Shown piece after piece: positions 1 to 8,201 of a stretch of DNA of 64,000 nucleotides. The stretch covers positions 22,537 through 86,536 of the forward strand of contig CAYQMG010000017.1 in assembly GCA_964418585.1 (NCBI GenBank), read 5' to 3'. How positions within the stretch are numbered: position 1 is the stretch's first letter; each line of letters begins with the position of its first letter. The DNA comes from JAJRTE01 sp964418585 (GTDB lineage: Bacteria > Myxococcota_A > UBA796 > JAJRTE01). The position numbers were made by a program, and so were the translations under genes. The notes below the pieces were generated by a model that saw nothing but the letters and a program-made list of their open reading frames with translations, ran no database searches and was not told the origin of the DNA.

Positions 1-250
1 CCTGCACCGCCCGGCCCTTCCGCGACACGATCTTCCGCGCCCCGGCGATCGTATACCCCTCGGCATGCACGAGCCGCTTGATCAAGGCGAGACGTTCAAC
101 CTCGTCCCGCCGGTACAGCCGCTGCCCGGACCGGGATCGCCTGGGACTGAGATGAAACTCACGCTCCCAGTACCGAATCACATAGGGCTCGACCTCGAGA
201 AGCCTGGCCACCTCACCGATCTTGAAAAAGATCTTGTCCGGGATCTCCAT
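1..250 (-). CDS. MerR-family transcriptional regulator, 3' end cut by window edge
   Basis: The first 83 residues are visible. They form a MerR-type winged helix-turn-helix: an N-terminal helix with KIGEVARLLEV, then the wing motif VIRYWEREF, then RSGQRLYRRDEVERLALIKRL and the start of the second helix pair with GYTIAGARK. This is the form often found downstream of ihfA in Proteobacteria rather than a metal-sensing MerR, but the effector region lies outside the window. The ATG at 250 has GAAGAGG just upstream and follows the lipoprotein stop by about 20 nt, so it is probably cotranscribed with rplT. Family assignment is firm; the regulated genes are unknown. Confidence 0.85.
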   Translation of the reverse strand, partial: MEIPDKIFFKIGEVARLLEVEPYVIRYWEREFHLSPRRSRSGQRLYRRDEVERLALIKRLVHAEGYTIAGARKIVSRKGRAVQ

Positions 251-271
251 GCCTCTTCAAGGCTCCGCCTG

Positions 272-913
272 CTAGGTGCCGGTCTCACCGTGGCAGACTG
301 AAGAGATATCATCCCAGAGCGTAAATGTCAACAAGTCTTGTCTACACGCGTAAGGATACCCTTCACACGTGCTCATGACCACACACTCGCCGGTCAACGG
401 GTCCCGATCGTCATCGGTACAGGCAGGTTGCAACTTGAGATAGAAGCTTCCCGCCACGATGGAATCGGCCACCATGGGGCGACACCAGTCGACCTCACCG
501 TCACTCCCCAGGTCGATCTGAAGTTCCACCTGCGTGATGTCATCGATGAATTCGGATTCGACCTGAACCACCACGAGCAGGTAGTCGGACGCAGGGTCTG
601 CCGTGGGTTCGCCGTAGTCGATGGGGACGATCCGTGGCTGCGCGTCGGCGACCGCCACCACCCGTTCCCCGGTCTGGTTGTGAATATCGACCGGGTCCTC
701 ATCGCCCAACGACACGTCGGGATCGAGCACCTGGACCACGTAGACCGGAATGGCGGCTTCCGGATCATCGACCAGCGGCGCCACCTCCGAGGTCTCGTCT
801 TCCTCACACGCCCCCCCACCGGCGACCAGCATTGCCAGAAGGCCCACCCTGATCGCGGTTCGGGCTGTACCCCCCCACGGACTCGAGCATTGCCAGCCGA
901 CCGGACCGTTCAT
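272..913 (-). CDS. hypothetical lipoprotein
   Basis: A 213-residue protein I do not recognise. A hydrophobic stretch near residues 20-35 ends in AGGGAC, a plausible lipobox with Cys36, followed by an acidic EEDETSE linker typical of exported lipoproteins. The mature part is acidic with several late cysteines (CTDDDRD, GECVVMSTCEGYPYAC) that could form disulfides. The ATG at 913 has GAGGAG at good spacing; the n-region before the hydrophobic core is unusually long. It lies between rplT and the MerR-type gene, where pheS-pheT-ihfA are found in many relatives. Exported lipoprotein status is inferred; function unknown. Confidence 0.7.
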   Translation of the reverse strand: MNGPVGWQCSSPWGGTARTAIRVGLLAMLVAGGGACEEDETSEVAPLVDDPEAAIPVYVVQVLDPDVSLGDEDPVDIHNQTGERVVAVADAQPRIVPIDYGEPTADPASDYLLVVVQVESEFIDDITQVELQIDLGSDGEVDWCRPMVADSIVAGSFYLKLQPACTDDDRDPLTGECVVMSTCEGYPYACRQDLLTFTLWDDISSVCHGETGT

Positions 914-991
914 GGGCCACTCCTCACGCCTCGGCCTTCACGCGCCGGGACCACGCGCGCCGCGTCCTCGAGCCTGTCGGTGCGTCGAGGG

Positions 992-1351
992 TCAGGCGTC
1001 GACGACTTCTGCCTTGACGATACCGACCAGTTCGGCAAAATCCGCCGGATTTGAGACCGCGAGATGAGACAGGATCTTGCGGTCCAACTGGATGTTTGCC
1101 TTTTTCAAGCCATACATGAAACGGGAATAGGACATCCCGTGCTCACGGACGGCCGCGTTCAGCCGAACGATCCACAGGCGCCGGAAGTCCCGCTTGCGCG
1201 TGCGGCGGTGCTTGTAAGCATAGGCCAGCGCATGGTGTACCGACTCCACGGCAGTCCGCCACACGTTCTTCTTGCGGCCCCGGAATCCCTTGGCCAGCTT
1301 GAATATCTTCCGTTTGCGCGTTCGCCGGATGAGCGCTCGCTTGATCCTCAT
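992..1351 (-). CDS. rplT: 50S ribosomal protein L20
   Basis: Full-length bL20, 119 residues, the usual size. The very basic N-terminal helix (RALIRRTRKRKIFKLAKGFRGRKK) and the core with HALAYAYKHRRTRKRDFRRLWI and GMSYSRFMYGL are diagnostic. L20 binds 23S rRNA early in 50S assembly, and in several bacteria it represses its own infC-rpmI-rplT operon. It is third in that operon here, about 75 nt after rpmI. The start is the ATG at 1351. Confidence 0.98.
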   Translation of the reverse strand: MRIKRALIRRTRKRKIFKLAKGFRGRKKNVWRTAVESVHHALAYAYKHRRTRKRDFRRLWIVRLNAAVREHGMSYSRFMYGLKKANIQLDRKILSHLAVSNPADFAELVGIVKAEVVDA

Positions 1352-1427
1352 CTCCGATCACCTCCGGCCCTGGAAACCGGGCGTTCCGACCGGTCCAGCG
1401 CCTGCGTTCACCAGGGGGTCCCTGGAG

Positions 1428-1625
1428 TCATCCGTTTGGCAGCAGACGGCGCACGGCTCGCTCGTCCACCTTGCTCACCATGACCATGCCGCGAAGGTTG
1501 CGAATCCTTTTGGGACTCTTCTTGGTCAGAATGTGGCGCTTGTTGCTCTGGCTCCGCTTGATCCGTCCGGACGATGTGAACCGGAAGCGCTTCGCCGCGG
1601 CACGCTTGGTCTTGATCTTCGGCAT
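1428..1625 (-). CDS. rpmI: 50S ribosomal protein L35
   Basis: bL35, 65 residues beginning MPKIKTKRAAAKRF, with the family core RFTSSGRIKRSQSNKRHIL and the C-terminal segment ending RRLLPNG. The open frame extends upstream, but the conserved MPKIKT start at 1625 and the preceding AGGAGC make this the real initiation site. It lies between infC and rplT, the standard order of this ribosomal operon. A 168-nt gap separates it from infC; I see no gene there. Confidence 0.97.
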   Translation of the reverse strand: MPKIKTKRAAAKRFRFTSSGRIKRSQSNKRHILTKKSPKRIRNLRGMVMVSKVDERAVRRLLPNG

Positions 1626-1793
1626 CTCGACAGCTCCTTTTGCAGGCCGACGTGCGGCCCGCACACAGCGGCATTCAACCCGGGCCTACCGCCTCCGGGC
1701 ACAGGCGGGTCCTGCGTGCTTCTCGCTGCCCGGCAATGCCTGACAGACCGAGAGCACGAGTCCGATGGAGGCCACAGGAAAACTACACGTTCG

Positions 1794-2312
1794 TCAGGTG
1801 ACCGGGGCCAGGAGCATGGTGGCGGTACGGCCTTCCATTCTCGGGGCCTGCTCGATCGTGGCGACACCTCGTAACGATTCGGCGAACGTCTTGAGACGGT
1901 CGAACCCGATCTCCCGGTGCGCCATCTCCCGCCCGCGGAACATGACCGTCGCCTTGACCTTGTACCCGTCCTCGAGGAAGCGCCTGGCGTTGTTGACCTT
2001 GACCTCGAAGTCATGCTTGTCCGTCTTGGGCCGGAACTTTACTTCCTTTACCGACACGACGGACTGCTTCTTCTTGGCGAGCTGGGCCTTCTTCTTCTGT
2101 TCGTACTTGAACTTCCCGTAGTCGATGATCTTGCACACCGGCGGTCTCGCCTGGGGTGCCACCTCGACCAGGTCCAGCCCTCGCTCCTGGGCGAGCGCCA
2201 AGGCGTCCTCTAGACGAAAGATCCCCAGTTGCGCCCCTTCCGGCCCGATGACACGGACCTCACGGGCGCGTATCCTGGCGTTTACCCTGACTTCCCTTTT
2301 CGACAGGTGTAT
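1794..2312 (-). CDS. infC: translation initiation factor IF-3, apparent AUA start
   Basis: IF-3 with both domains: the N-terminal segment (RVNARIRAREVRVIGPEG, then LEDALALAQERGLDLVEVAP), the linker helix rich in K, and the C-terminal domain (VKEVKFRPKTDKHDFEVK, VMFRGREMAH) ending LLAPVT. IF-3 binds the 30S subunit and discriminates against non-canonical start codons. No ATG or GTG lies near the expected N-terminus. A GGAGG motif at about 2320-2324 is followed after 8 nt by ATA at 2312, giving about 172 residues. A TTG at 2327 overlaps the GGAGG itself and is less likely; CTG at 2306 is another option. A rare start codon fits infC autoregulation known in other bacteria. Product certain, start inferred. 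Confidence 0.93.
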   Translation of the reverse strand: MHLSKREVRVNARIRAREVRVIGPEGAQLGIFRLEDALALAQERGLDLVEVAPQARPPVCKIIDYGKFKYEQKKKAQLAKKKQSVVSVKEVKFRPKTDKHDFEVKVNNARRFLEDGYKVKATVMFRGREMAHREIGFDRLKTFAESLRGVATIEQAPRMEGRTATMLLAPVT

Positions 2313-2331
2313 GGGGCGATCCTCCAACGAG

Positions 2332-2370
2332 CCAAAAAACAGGCGGAACTCCTCCGAACAGAGTTCCGCC
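2332..2370 (-). terminator. Rho-independent terminator or attenuator between tRNA-Val and infC
   Basis: Read on the minus strand, GGCGGAACTC, a 9-nt loop and GAGTTCCGCC form a perfect 10-bp stem followed directly by TGTTTTTT. It ends about 10 nt before the infC Shine-Dalgarno, leaving no room for a separate infC promoter. It may terminate the tRNA-Val transcript and control read-through into infC-rpmI-rplT. Confidence 0.88.
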
Positions 2371-2379
2371 CATCGAACC

Positions 2380-2454
<75 letters not shown>

Positions 2455-2498
2455 CCAATGCCCCCGGGACGGAGCAACGGTTCGAAAAACCGGTCCAT

Positions 2499-2527
2499 AT
2501 TTAACTGGGGCACCTCGGGTGTGTCAA
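2499..2527 (-). promoter_or_regulatory. predicted sigma-70 promoter for tRNA-Val
   Basis: On the minus strand, TTGACA, a 17-bp spacer and TTAAAT, with the -10 box about 45 nt before the tRNA. It may also drive infC-rpmI-rplT by read-through. Confidence 0.6.
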
Positions 2528-2639
2528 GCAATTTCTCCGGGTTTCCGTCGGAATCGAACGCCAGGGAAATCCGATCCGGTCGCCGCTGGTCATCGTCCGG
2601 TCGAGACGACGCCCGGGATTCCCTCAAGAGGTATGACGC

Positions 2640-2668
2640 TTGCCTTTTCCTCCGCGCACCGCTATCTT
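2640..2668 (+). promoter_or_regulatory. predicted promoter for the MBL-fold hydrolase
   Basis: TTGCCT, 17 bp, TATCTT, about 48 nt upstream of the ATG at 2716. The region 2455-2639 between the two divergent promoters holds nothing else that I can identify. Confidence 0.45.
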
Positions 2669-2715
2669 CTTCCCGGCATTCCATTCCTTCCCCGTTGATC
2701 ACGAGGAGGCTATCC

Positions 2716-3498
2716 ATGACCAGCACCGATTCCCACCTTTCCGTCACTGTGCTCGGCTCAGGCACCTGTACGCCGTCCACCAAACGCGGACACCCCGCCA
2801 ACCTCGTCCACTTCGGCTCATACCGCTACCTGGTGGACAGCGGGTCGGGGACGATTCGACGACTGGTCGAAAACGGCGTCCGCCCGGTCGACCTGGACGC
2901 CCTGTTCTACTCCCACATCCATGTGGACCACGTGGGCGACCTGTTCCCCATCCTGTTCACGCTCCGGAACGCCTACGGCCAGACACGCAAACGACCGCTT
3001 CAGGTTCACGGACCGCCGGGATTCTGTCGATTTTTCGACCACCTCGCCGCAGTGTTCCCGGATTGTGCGGACAACAAACACTTCACCACCCACGTGGTGG
3101 AAATGGACTCGAGCCCCCTCACACTGCCTGGTGGCCTCCGGGTCCAGGCCTTCCCCATGGCTCACCTCGAGCCGTCGGTCGGCTACCGCTTCACCGCGCC
3201 CTCTGGACAGTCTGTTGCCATCACCGGTGACACAGACGTGTGTCCCGGGCTCGAACAACTGGTGGCCGGGGTGGACCTGGTCGTCGCTGAATGCTCCACG
3301 CCCGACGACTTGAAAGTGGCTGGACACCTTTCGCCGACGCCGCTGGGCGAGGTGTGTGAGGCTGCGGGCGTGCGGGCGGTGGTGCTGACCCACCTGTATC
3401 CCCCCTGCGATGAAGTGGATGTCCAGGAAGCGGTTCGGCGGGTGTTCCACGGAGAAGTCCACGTGGCCGAGGACGGAGCGTCCTACGCTGTGGACTGA
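2716..3498 (+). CDS. MBL-fold metallo-hydrolase, RNase Z-like
   Basis: A 260-residue metallo-beta-lactamase-fold protein. The binuclear metal motif HIHVDH is at residues 67-72 (SHIHVDHVGD), with further candidate ligands in MAHLEPS, ITGDTDVCPG and VLTHLYPP. The opening VTVLGSGTCTPSTKRG and the layout resemble RNase Z/arylsulfatase-like members more than class B lactamases. The open frame runs back through the tRNA region, but GAGGAGG lies just before the ATG at 2716. It is predicted cytoplasmic, with no signal peptide. The substrate cannot be set from sequence: tRNA 3' processing, a phosphodiester or a small ester are all possible. Confidence 0.88.
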   Translation: MTSTDSHLSVTVLGSGTCTPSTKRGHPANLVHFGSYRYLVDSGSGTIRRLVENGVRPVDLDALFYSHIHVDHVGDLFPILFTLRNAYGQTRKRPLQVHGPPGFCRFFDHLAAVFPDCADNKHFTTHVVEMDSSPLTLPGGLRVQAFPMAHLEPSVGYRFTAPSGQSVAITGDTDVCPGLEQLVAGVDLVVAECSTPDDLKVAGHLSPTPLGEVCEAAGVRAVVLTHLYPPCDEVDVQEAVRRVFHGEVHVAEDGASYAVD

Positions 3499-3546
3499 GC
3501 ACCGAGGGACTCGCCAGGGGAAGGGTCACCGGGCCAGCCCTGGAAT

Positions 3547-4671
3547 TCAGGAGCAGCTCGAGTTCCTCTCTCCCGGCGTCCCCTTCTCGCCCGAAGTCAA
3601 TTCGGTCACCGACTGGCACCAGTTGGCCCCGAGGTCGTTCATGGTGGCGTCATAGGCGGAGGGGTCGAGTTGAATGCTGACTCCCTCGGTCATGGTCGGA
3701 AAATCCCCCTGTCCGTAGGTAACGGTGTCCACCGTGGTGCCGTCGGCGGAAATGGTGATCGTGTCAGAGGTTTCGTTCAGCACAATGGTACTTCCCCACG
3801 AGTAGTCGATGCTCACACCGCCATTCTCCGAAGACTCGAAGTGGGCCCCGATGACGACGTAGCCGAGCGCAGGTACCGTCAACTCGCCATTGGATGAAAT
3901 GGTGAGCCGGTCGCCTGCGCCATCGGCAAGGACCCAGCCGTCCAACCGGATATCGTCCGCGGTGGTGTTGTAGATCTCGACATACTTGCCCCAGTCTCCG
4001 ATATCGGCTGCAGGGAAGGCCATGATTTCGGTGATGACCAGGTCACCCGGAGAGGCATCGATCACGCACACATCGTTGAGCGCTCCGGGGGTGCCCAGGT
4101 CTCCGCCGGGCATACGTGTGAATCGGGTGGCACAAAAGTTGTCCTCGTTGTCGTTCGCAGCCGTGTCATACTTGTCCGGAGAAAGCGAAAGGGATGCGCC
4201 GTCCGGGGCCTTGTCGTAGGACACCGCATCCACAAGGACGCCGTCCGCGTTCTCGATGATGATACTGTCTCCGCTGTTGGCCAGTGTGAATTCGCCGGGA
4301 TAGACGTAATCCAGGGTGACTCCGCCATTTTCCTCGGTCCGATCGTTGACCCCCAGGACCGCGTAGGACCGGGCAGCGACGATGAGTTCCTCCTCGTCGA
4401 ATGTGAACGTGTTTCCGCCGGCGTCCGAGATGGTCCATCCGACCATGTCCACAGCCTCGGCGCCGGGATTGTAGATCTCGAACCACTCTCCATCCTGATC
4501 GGACACCCGACTGGGGTTGGCCATGATTTCGGTGATGATGACCGTTTCCCCAGATGAACTCGTGGCGTCGTCGTCCCCGGCCCCGAACTCGGCCGGCTCA
4601 CTCGTACAATTGGCGCCCAGTCCCACAAGACACCCTGTGAACGCCACCAGAACCACCCAAACCCGCTGCAT
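3547..4671 (-). CDS. lipoprotein with two lamin-tail (LTD) domains
   Basis: A 374-residue exported protein. The signal sequence MQRVWVVLVAFTGCLVGLGANC offers cysteines near residues 14 and 22 for lipidation, then a Thr/Ser/Asp-rich linker. Two tandem lamin-tail domains follow. Each starts with (V)ITEIMA, then WFEIYNP or YVEIYNT, a GW(T/V)(I/L) strand, an ENGGV segment and a late FCATRF or WCQS cysteine segment ending LGTPG or KGTPG. LTD domains in bacteria are surface modules often linked to Ca-dependent or nuclease proteins; no catalytic domain is present here. The start follows GGAGGTGGAG. It converges on the MBL gene with a 48-nt gap. Confidence 0.85.
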   Translation of the reverse strand: MQRVWVVLVAFTGCLVGLGANCTSEPAEFGAGDDDATSSSGETVIITEIMANPSRVSDQDGEWFEIYNPGAEAVDMVGWTISDAGGNTFTFDEEELIVAARSYAVLGVNDRTEENGGVTLDYVYPGEFTLANSGDSIIIENADGVLVDAVSYDKAPDGASLSLSPDKYDTAANDNEDNFCATRFTRMPGGDLGTPGALNDVCVIDASPGDLVITEIMAFPAADIGDWGKYVEIYNTTADDIRLDGWVLADGAGDRLTISSNGELTVPALGYVVIGAHFESSENGGVSIDYSWGSTIVLNETSDTITISADGTTVDTVTYGQGDFPTMTEGVSIQLDPSAYDATMNDLGANWCQSVTELTSGEKGTPGERNSSCS

Positions 4672-4729
4672 CTCCACCTCCACGAACGCCCACCACCAGA
4701 GCCTGCCTCGACTCAAGCCCCCGTCCACA

Positions 4730-4758
4730 ACTATAGACCACAAGGAACGTCCGATCAA
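4730..4758 (-). promoter_or_regulatory. predicted promoter for the LTD lipoprotein
   Basis: On the minus strand, TTGATC, 17 bp, TATAGT, about 59 nt upstream of the start at 4671. Confidence 0.55.
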
Positions 4759-4802
4759 TCCTGCGCCGACTTCCACCCTCCCCGGGCACGCGGCCGACAC
4801 GC

Positions 4803-5291
4803 TCAAGGCCCGGGACCTACCGGGTCCCGCCCGACTTCACCTTCCAACATGCGCACCAGTCGTCGCAGACACGCATCCATGAAGGTGTAGCAGGAACGAT
4901 AGGCCCAGGGCTCACACCGGAACGGATCGGGCACCTCGACCGGACGCACCGGTCCCGGGGAGAAACCTGCCAGGGACGCCAGCTTGCCGTCCGCAACCCC
5001 AGGAAAGAAACGCTCCAGCACGTCCAAATGCTCCCCACTCATGTAGTAGATACGATCCGCCCAAGCGACCATCGCTGGAGTCAATTCCCGGGAACGGTGT
5101 GCGGACAGGTCCACCCCAAGAAGACGCGCCGCTGCCACGGCTTCCCGGGGGCAAGGCCGCCCTGGCAAGGCGCCGGTTCCTGCAGACAGGACCTCCCACG
5201 CATGCCCACTCGCCTCGAGAAGCGCCACGGCCCTCCGCTCGGCAAACGGACTCCGACACACGTTCCCGGTACACACGAAAAGGAGGCGCAT
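4803..5291 (-). CDS. low-molecular-weight protein-tyrosine-phosphatase-like protein
   Basis: A 162-residue protein with the phosphatase P-loop at the very N-terminus, CTGNVCRS (C-X5-R), preceded by MRLLFV. The late acidic VPDPF supplies the general-acid Asp typical of LMW-PTPs, and SAGTGALPG and HRSREL match the family. Relatives dephosphorylate tyrosine on exopolysaccharide kinases or act as arsenate reductases; the arsenate-type extra cysteine arrangement is not obvious. The ATG at 5291 has GGAGGCG nearby; upstream residues of the open frame look unconserved. It stands alone between a lipoprotein and an FHA gene, so the partner is unknown. Confidence 0.88.
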   Translation of the reverse strand: MRLLFVCTGNVCRSPFAERRAVALLEASGHAWEVLSAGTGALPGRPCPREAVAAARLLGVDLSAHRSRELTPAMVAWADRIYYMSGEHLDVLERFFPGVADGKLASLAGFSPGPVRPVEVPDPFRCEPWAYRSCYTFMDACLRRLVRMLEGEVGRDPVGPGP

Positions 5292-5478
5292 GGCACCGTG
5301 CCCACGGCCGGAATTTGCTAGGCGGTGCGATGGGTTACCAGGAGGGGCTGACGAGGAATCTTGAGGGGTGCCCATGAATTCTCAACCTGTCAGGCGGCTG
5401 GACACGCTCCTGACACTTCGGGCACAGGCGGCCCGGAGACGCCGCTCCCTACCGGGTCGAGCCGCGAGCATGAGGGGA

Positions 5479-6675
5479 TCAGGAGAGTTCGAACCGGAAC
5501 ACGGTCTCACCGATGGTAATCTCTTCTCCACCTTCCAGCTTGCGCCGGGTGACCAACTCACCGTTGACCATGGTTCCGTTGGAGCTGTTGTTGTCTTCCA
5601 CGTAGAAGGAGCCCTGCTCTTGAAGCACCCGGCAATGGTAGCGAGAGACCTTGGTATCGTCTTTGATCTGGATCTGGTTGTCCCGCCCGCGGCCGATCGA
5701 GGTGACATCTTCTCGAAGTTCGTACCGGGTCTCGGTGGGGGTTCCCGGGTTTCGCACCAGGTGAGCGGTACGTTGTGCGGCCTCGCCCAGGGGGGGAAGG
5801 ACGTCGAGTTGGTCCCCGAACCCGAGATTGGGGAAGTCGTCCTCCACCGGCTTGCTGTCGGAGCCGAGCATGTCCTGGAGGCCATCGGCGGGGGGGAACT
5901 CTTCATCCAGATTCTGCTGCCACTGGTCGTCTTCCAGGCCGCTGAGACCCTTGAGGTCTCCGTCGCCCGAACTCATGCCCACGTTGCCTTCTGCGCTTCC
6001 GTCACCGGAGACGGGGAAGTCGTCCAGGATCATGTCGAACGCGCCTGCGTCGGACCCGGTTGATGCCCCTGCTTCAAAGCCGGCGTCGCCCGGAGCAGGT
6101 GAAGCGGCTTCGGCAGCCTCCCGGGTGTGGTCGGCGGACTCGAGGGAGTCTGCCTGGTCAGGCGCACTGGAGGCGACGGCGTCCGCCTCCGGTTCCTGGG
6201 CGGCTTCTGCTTCTGCGGCGCGCAAGGCGGCTTCCCGCCGTTCCCAGGCTCCGGCTTTCTCCAGATACTCCTTGAGCGTACCGACTTCCTGCTCGATTTC
6301 TGCCAGGCGGCCGTTCACATCGCTGAGCTTGGTCTCGAGTTCGGCCTTCTTCTCCTCGGCGACCTCGTCGGAGTACTCGCCGAGCACGTGACGCAACGCG
6401 ACTTCGTCCTGGGCGTCGTCGAGTTCTTCCTTTTCAGCCTCGAGCCTGGCGCGCTCTTGGTCGTACTCGTCCACGGACTTGAACATCTCCTCCTCCGCCG
6501 GCGCCAACTGCTCCTCGAGTTCGCTCATCCGGGACTTGTAGTCTGCGACGACCCGATCGACGACGCTGCTCTTGAACTTGCCCCTGTTTTCCTCGGCCTT
6601 GACGATCCTCTGCCTCAGAAGATCGTATTGCTCCACAAGCTCCCGATACTTCTCCACCAATTCGCTTCTGGCCAT
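5479..6675 (-). CDS. coiled-coil protein with C-terminal FHA domain
   Basis: A 398-residue protein. Residues 1-165 are a highly charged predicted coiled coil (YRELVEQYDLLRQRIVKAEE, then long E/K/L-rich heptads). Residues 165-305 are an acidic, low-complexity linker rich in A, S, D and G. Residues 310-398 form an FHA domain with the phosphothreonine-binding signature: IGRGRDNQIQI, KVSRYHCRV and NNSSNGTMVNG. FHA domains read phosphothreonine, usually made by Ser/Thr kinases. It has its own promoter and lies downstream of dnaB on the same strand. A scaffold role is inferred; partner unknown. No membrane segment is visible. Confidence 0.88.
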   Translation of the reverse strand: MARSELVEKYRELVEQYDLLRQRIVKAEENRGKFKSSVVDRVVADYKSRMSELEEQLAPAEEEMFKSVDEYDQERARLEAEKEELDDAQDEVALRHVLGEYSDEVAEEKKAELETKLSDVNGRLAEIEQEVGTLKEYLEKAGAWERREAALRAAEAEAAQEPEADAVASSAPDQADSLESADHTREAAEAASPAPGDAGFEAGASTGSDAGAFDMILDDFPVSGDGSAEGNVGMSSGDGDLKGLSGLEDDQWQQNLDEEFPPADGLQDMLGSDSKPVEDDFPNLGFGDQLDVLPPLGEAAQRTAHLVRNPGTPTETRYELREDVTSIGRGRDNQIQIKDDTKVSRYHCRVLQEQGSFYVEDNNSSNGTMVNGELVTRRKLEGGEEITIGETVFRFELS

Positions 6676-6747
6676 GGTCGGTCTACCTCGTGGTGTCTGG
6701 TCGGTCCTGTACGGTTGAGACCCTGGGTCCCGGGCGCCAATATGGCT

Positions 6748-6776
6748 TTTCTATTGGACTCCCCCGTTGATGTCAA
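6748..6776 (-). promoter_or_regulatory. predicted promoter for the coiled-coil FHA gene
   Basis: On the minus strand, TTGACA, 17 bp, TAGAAA, about 72 nt upstream of the start at 6675, in the gap after the dnaB stop. Confidence 0.55.
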
Positions 6777-6803
6777 GAAGTTTTGCCGCCGGTGCCGGCC
6801 TCT

Positions 6804-8168
6804 TCAGAACTCCCCCCGGTAGTCTGCGGCGGGATTGACAAAGCTGCTGTACTCTCCGAGGAAAACCAGCTTGACCGTCCCCGTGGGGCCATTTCGCTGC
6901 TTGGCCACAATGATTTCGGCACGACGCTTCAGGTCCTCGTCCAACTCCTCCTCGGACTCCTTTCTCCGGTACACCACCTCACGATAGATGAACATGATCA
7001 CGTCGGCATCTTGCTCGATGGCGCCGGATTCCCGCAAATCAGACATGAGCGGCCGCTTGTCGGTGCGGCTTTCCAGGCTCCGATTGAGCTGCGAAAGTGC
7101 GACCACCGGGAGACGGAGTTCCTTGGCAATGGCTTTCAAACCGCGGGAGATCTCGGCGATCTCCTGCTCTCTCGAGTTGAGCTTGCTGCTGCTGCTCATC
7201 AACTGGAGATAGTCGACGACGACCAGACCGATGTCGTGCTCCTTGCGGAGGTGCCGGACCTTGGCCCTCAGTTCATGGATGGTGATCCCAGGGGTGTCGT
7301 CGATGTAGATGGGGGCCTCGAGCAGCGTTTCGGCGCCCTTGACGAGCCGTTGCCAATCGTCATCGTCGAGTTGCCCGGTGCGTACCTTCGACGCATCCAC
7401 CTTGGCCTCGCTGGTCAACATCCGAAGGACGAGTTGCTCCTTGCTCATCTCGAGGGAGAAGATGGCCACGGGGACACCGGCGCGCAACGCGGCATGCTGG
7501 CAAATGTTGAGGGCGAACGCGGTCTTTCCCATGGATGGCCGGGCTGCGACGATGATGAGATCCGAGGGCTGGAGTCCGGCCAGGATCCGGTCGATCCCTT
7601 CCAGGCCTGTCGGCAACCCGGTGACCGCTTCCTTGCGCTCGTAAAGTTTTTCGATCTGCTCGAACGTGGCCTCGACGATCTTGGAAATGTGGGTGAACGC
7701 CTGGGACGCCTTGAACTCCGAGATTTCGAAAATGGACTTCTCGGCGAAATCGAGCACCTCCTGGAACTCGCTGTCCCCGGCCAACGCCCGCTCGGCAATC
7801 TCCTGCGAGGCCTCGACCAGACGCCGCAAGACCGCCTTTTCCTTTACGATGAGCGCGTAGGTTGTGAGATTTGTGGTGACCGGGACGGTATCGGGCAAGG
7901 AGGAAAGGAAGGCGACCCCGCCCACCTCGTCAAGGATACCCTGGGCGGACAGAGCGTCCACCAGGGTAACCAGGTCCATGGGCTTGTTGTCCTGATACAG
8001 GCTCATCATCACCGAGAAGACCTGCCGATGAGCCTCCCGGTAGAAGTCTTCCGGGCCGATGTGCTCGAGCACACGACCCATCGCCTCGTTCTCGATGATG
8101 ATTCCCCCCAGAACAGCCCGTTCTGCATCCAGGTTCTGAGGGTAGGTTCGGACGGTTCCTTGGTCCAA
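6804..8168 (-). CDS. dnaB: replicative DNA helicase
   Basis: A 454-residue DnaB, the usual size. The N-terminal helical domain (NLDAERAVLGGIII) is followed by a RecA-like C-terminal domain with Walker A ARPSMGKTAF near residue 210, Walker B LVVVDYLQLM, the arginine-finger region QLNRSLESRTDKRP and SDLRESGAIEQDAD. It unwinds DNA at the replication fork with DnaG and DnaC-like loaders. The first codon appears to be TTG at 8168 with only a weak AGAGAG upstream; no ATG fits the conserved N-terminus. It follows rplI by 33 nt in the conserved ribosomal/replication cluster. No intein is present. Confidence 0.97.
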   Translation of the reverse strand: MDQGTVRTYPQNLDAERAVLGGIIIENEAMGRVLEHIGPEDFYREAHRQVFSVMMSLYQDNKPMDLVTLVDALSAQGILDEVGGVAFLSSLPDTVPVTTNLTTYALIVKEKAVLRRLVEASQEIAERALAGDSEFQEVLDFAEKSIFEISEFKASQAFTHISKIVEATFEQIEKLYERKEAVTGLPTGLEGIDRILAGLQPSDLIIVAARPSMGKTAFALNICQHAALRAGVPVAIFSLEMSKEQLVLRMLTSEAKVDASKVRTGQLDDDDWQRLVKGAETLLEAPIYIDDTPGITIHELRAKVRHLRKEHDIGLVVVDYLQLMSSSSKLNSREQEIAEISRGLKAIAKELRLPVVALSQLNRSLESRTDKRPLMSDLRESGAIEQDADVIMFIYREVVYRRKESEEELDEDLKRRAEIIVAKQRNGPTGTVKLVFLGEYSSFVNPAADYRGEF

Positions 8169-8201
8169 GGCCGGCTCTCTCGTTGCGACGGGCCCGAAAG
8201 G

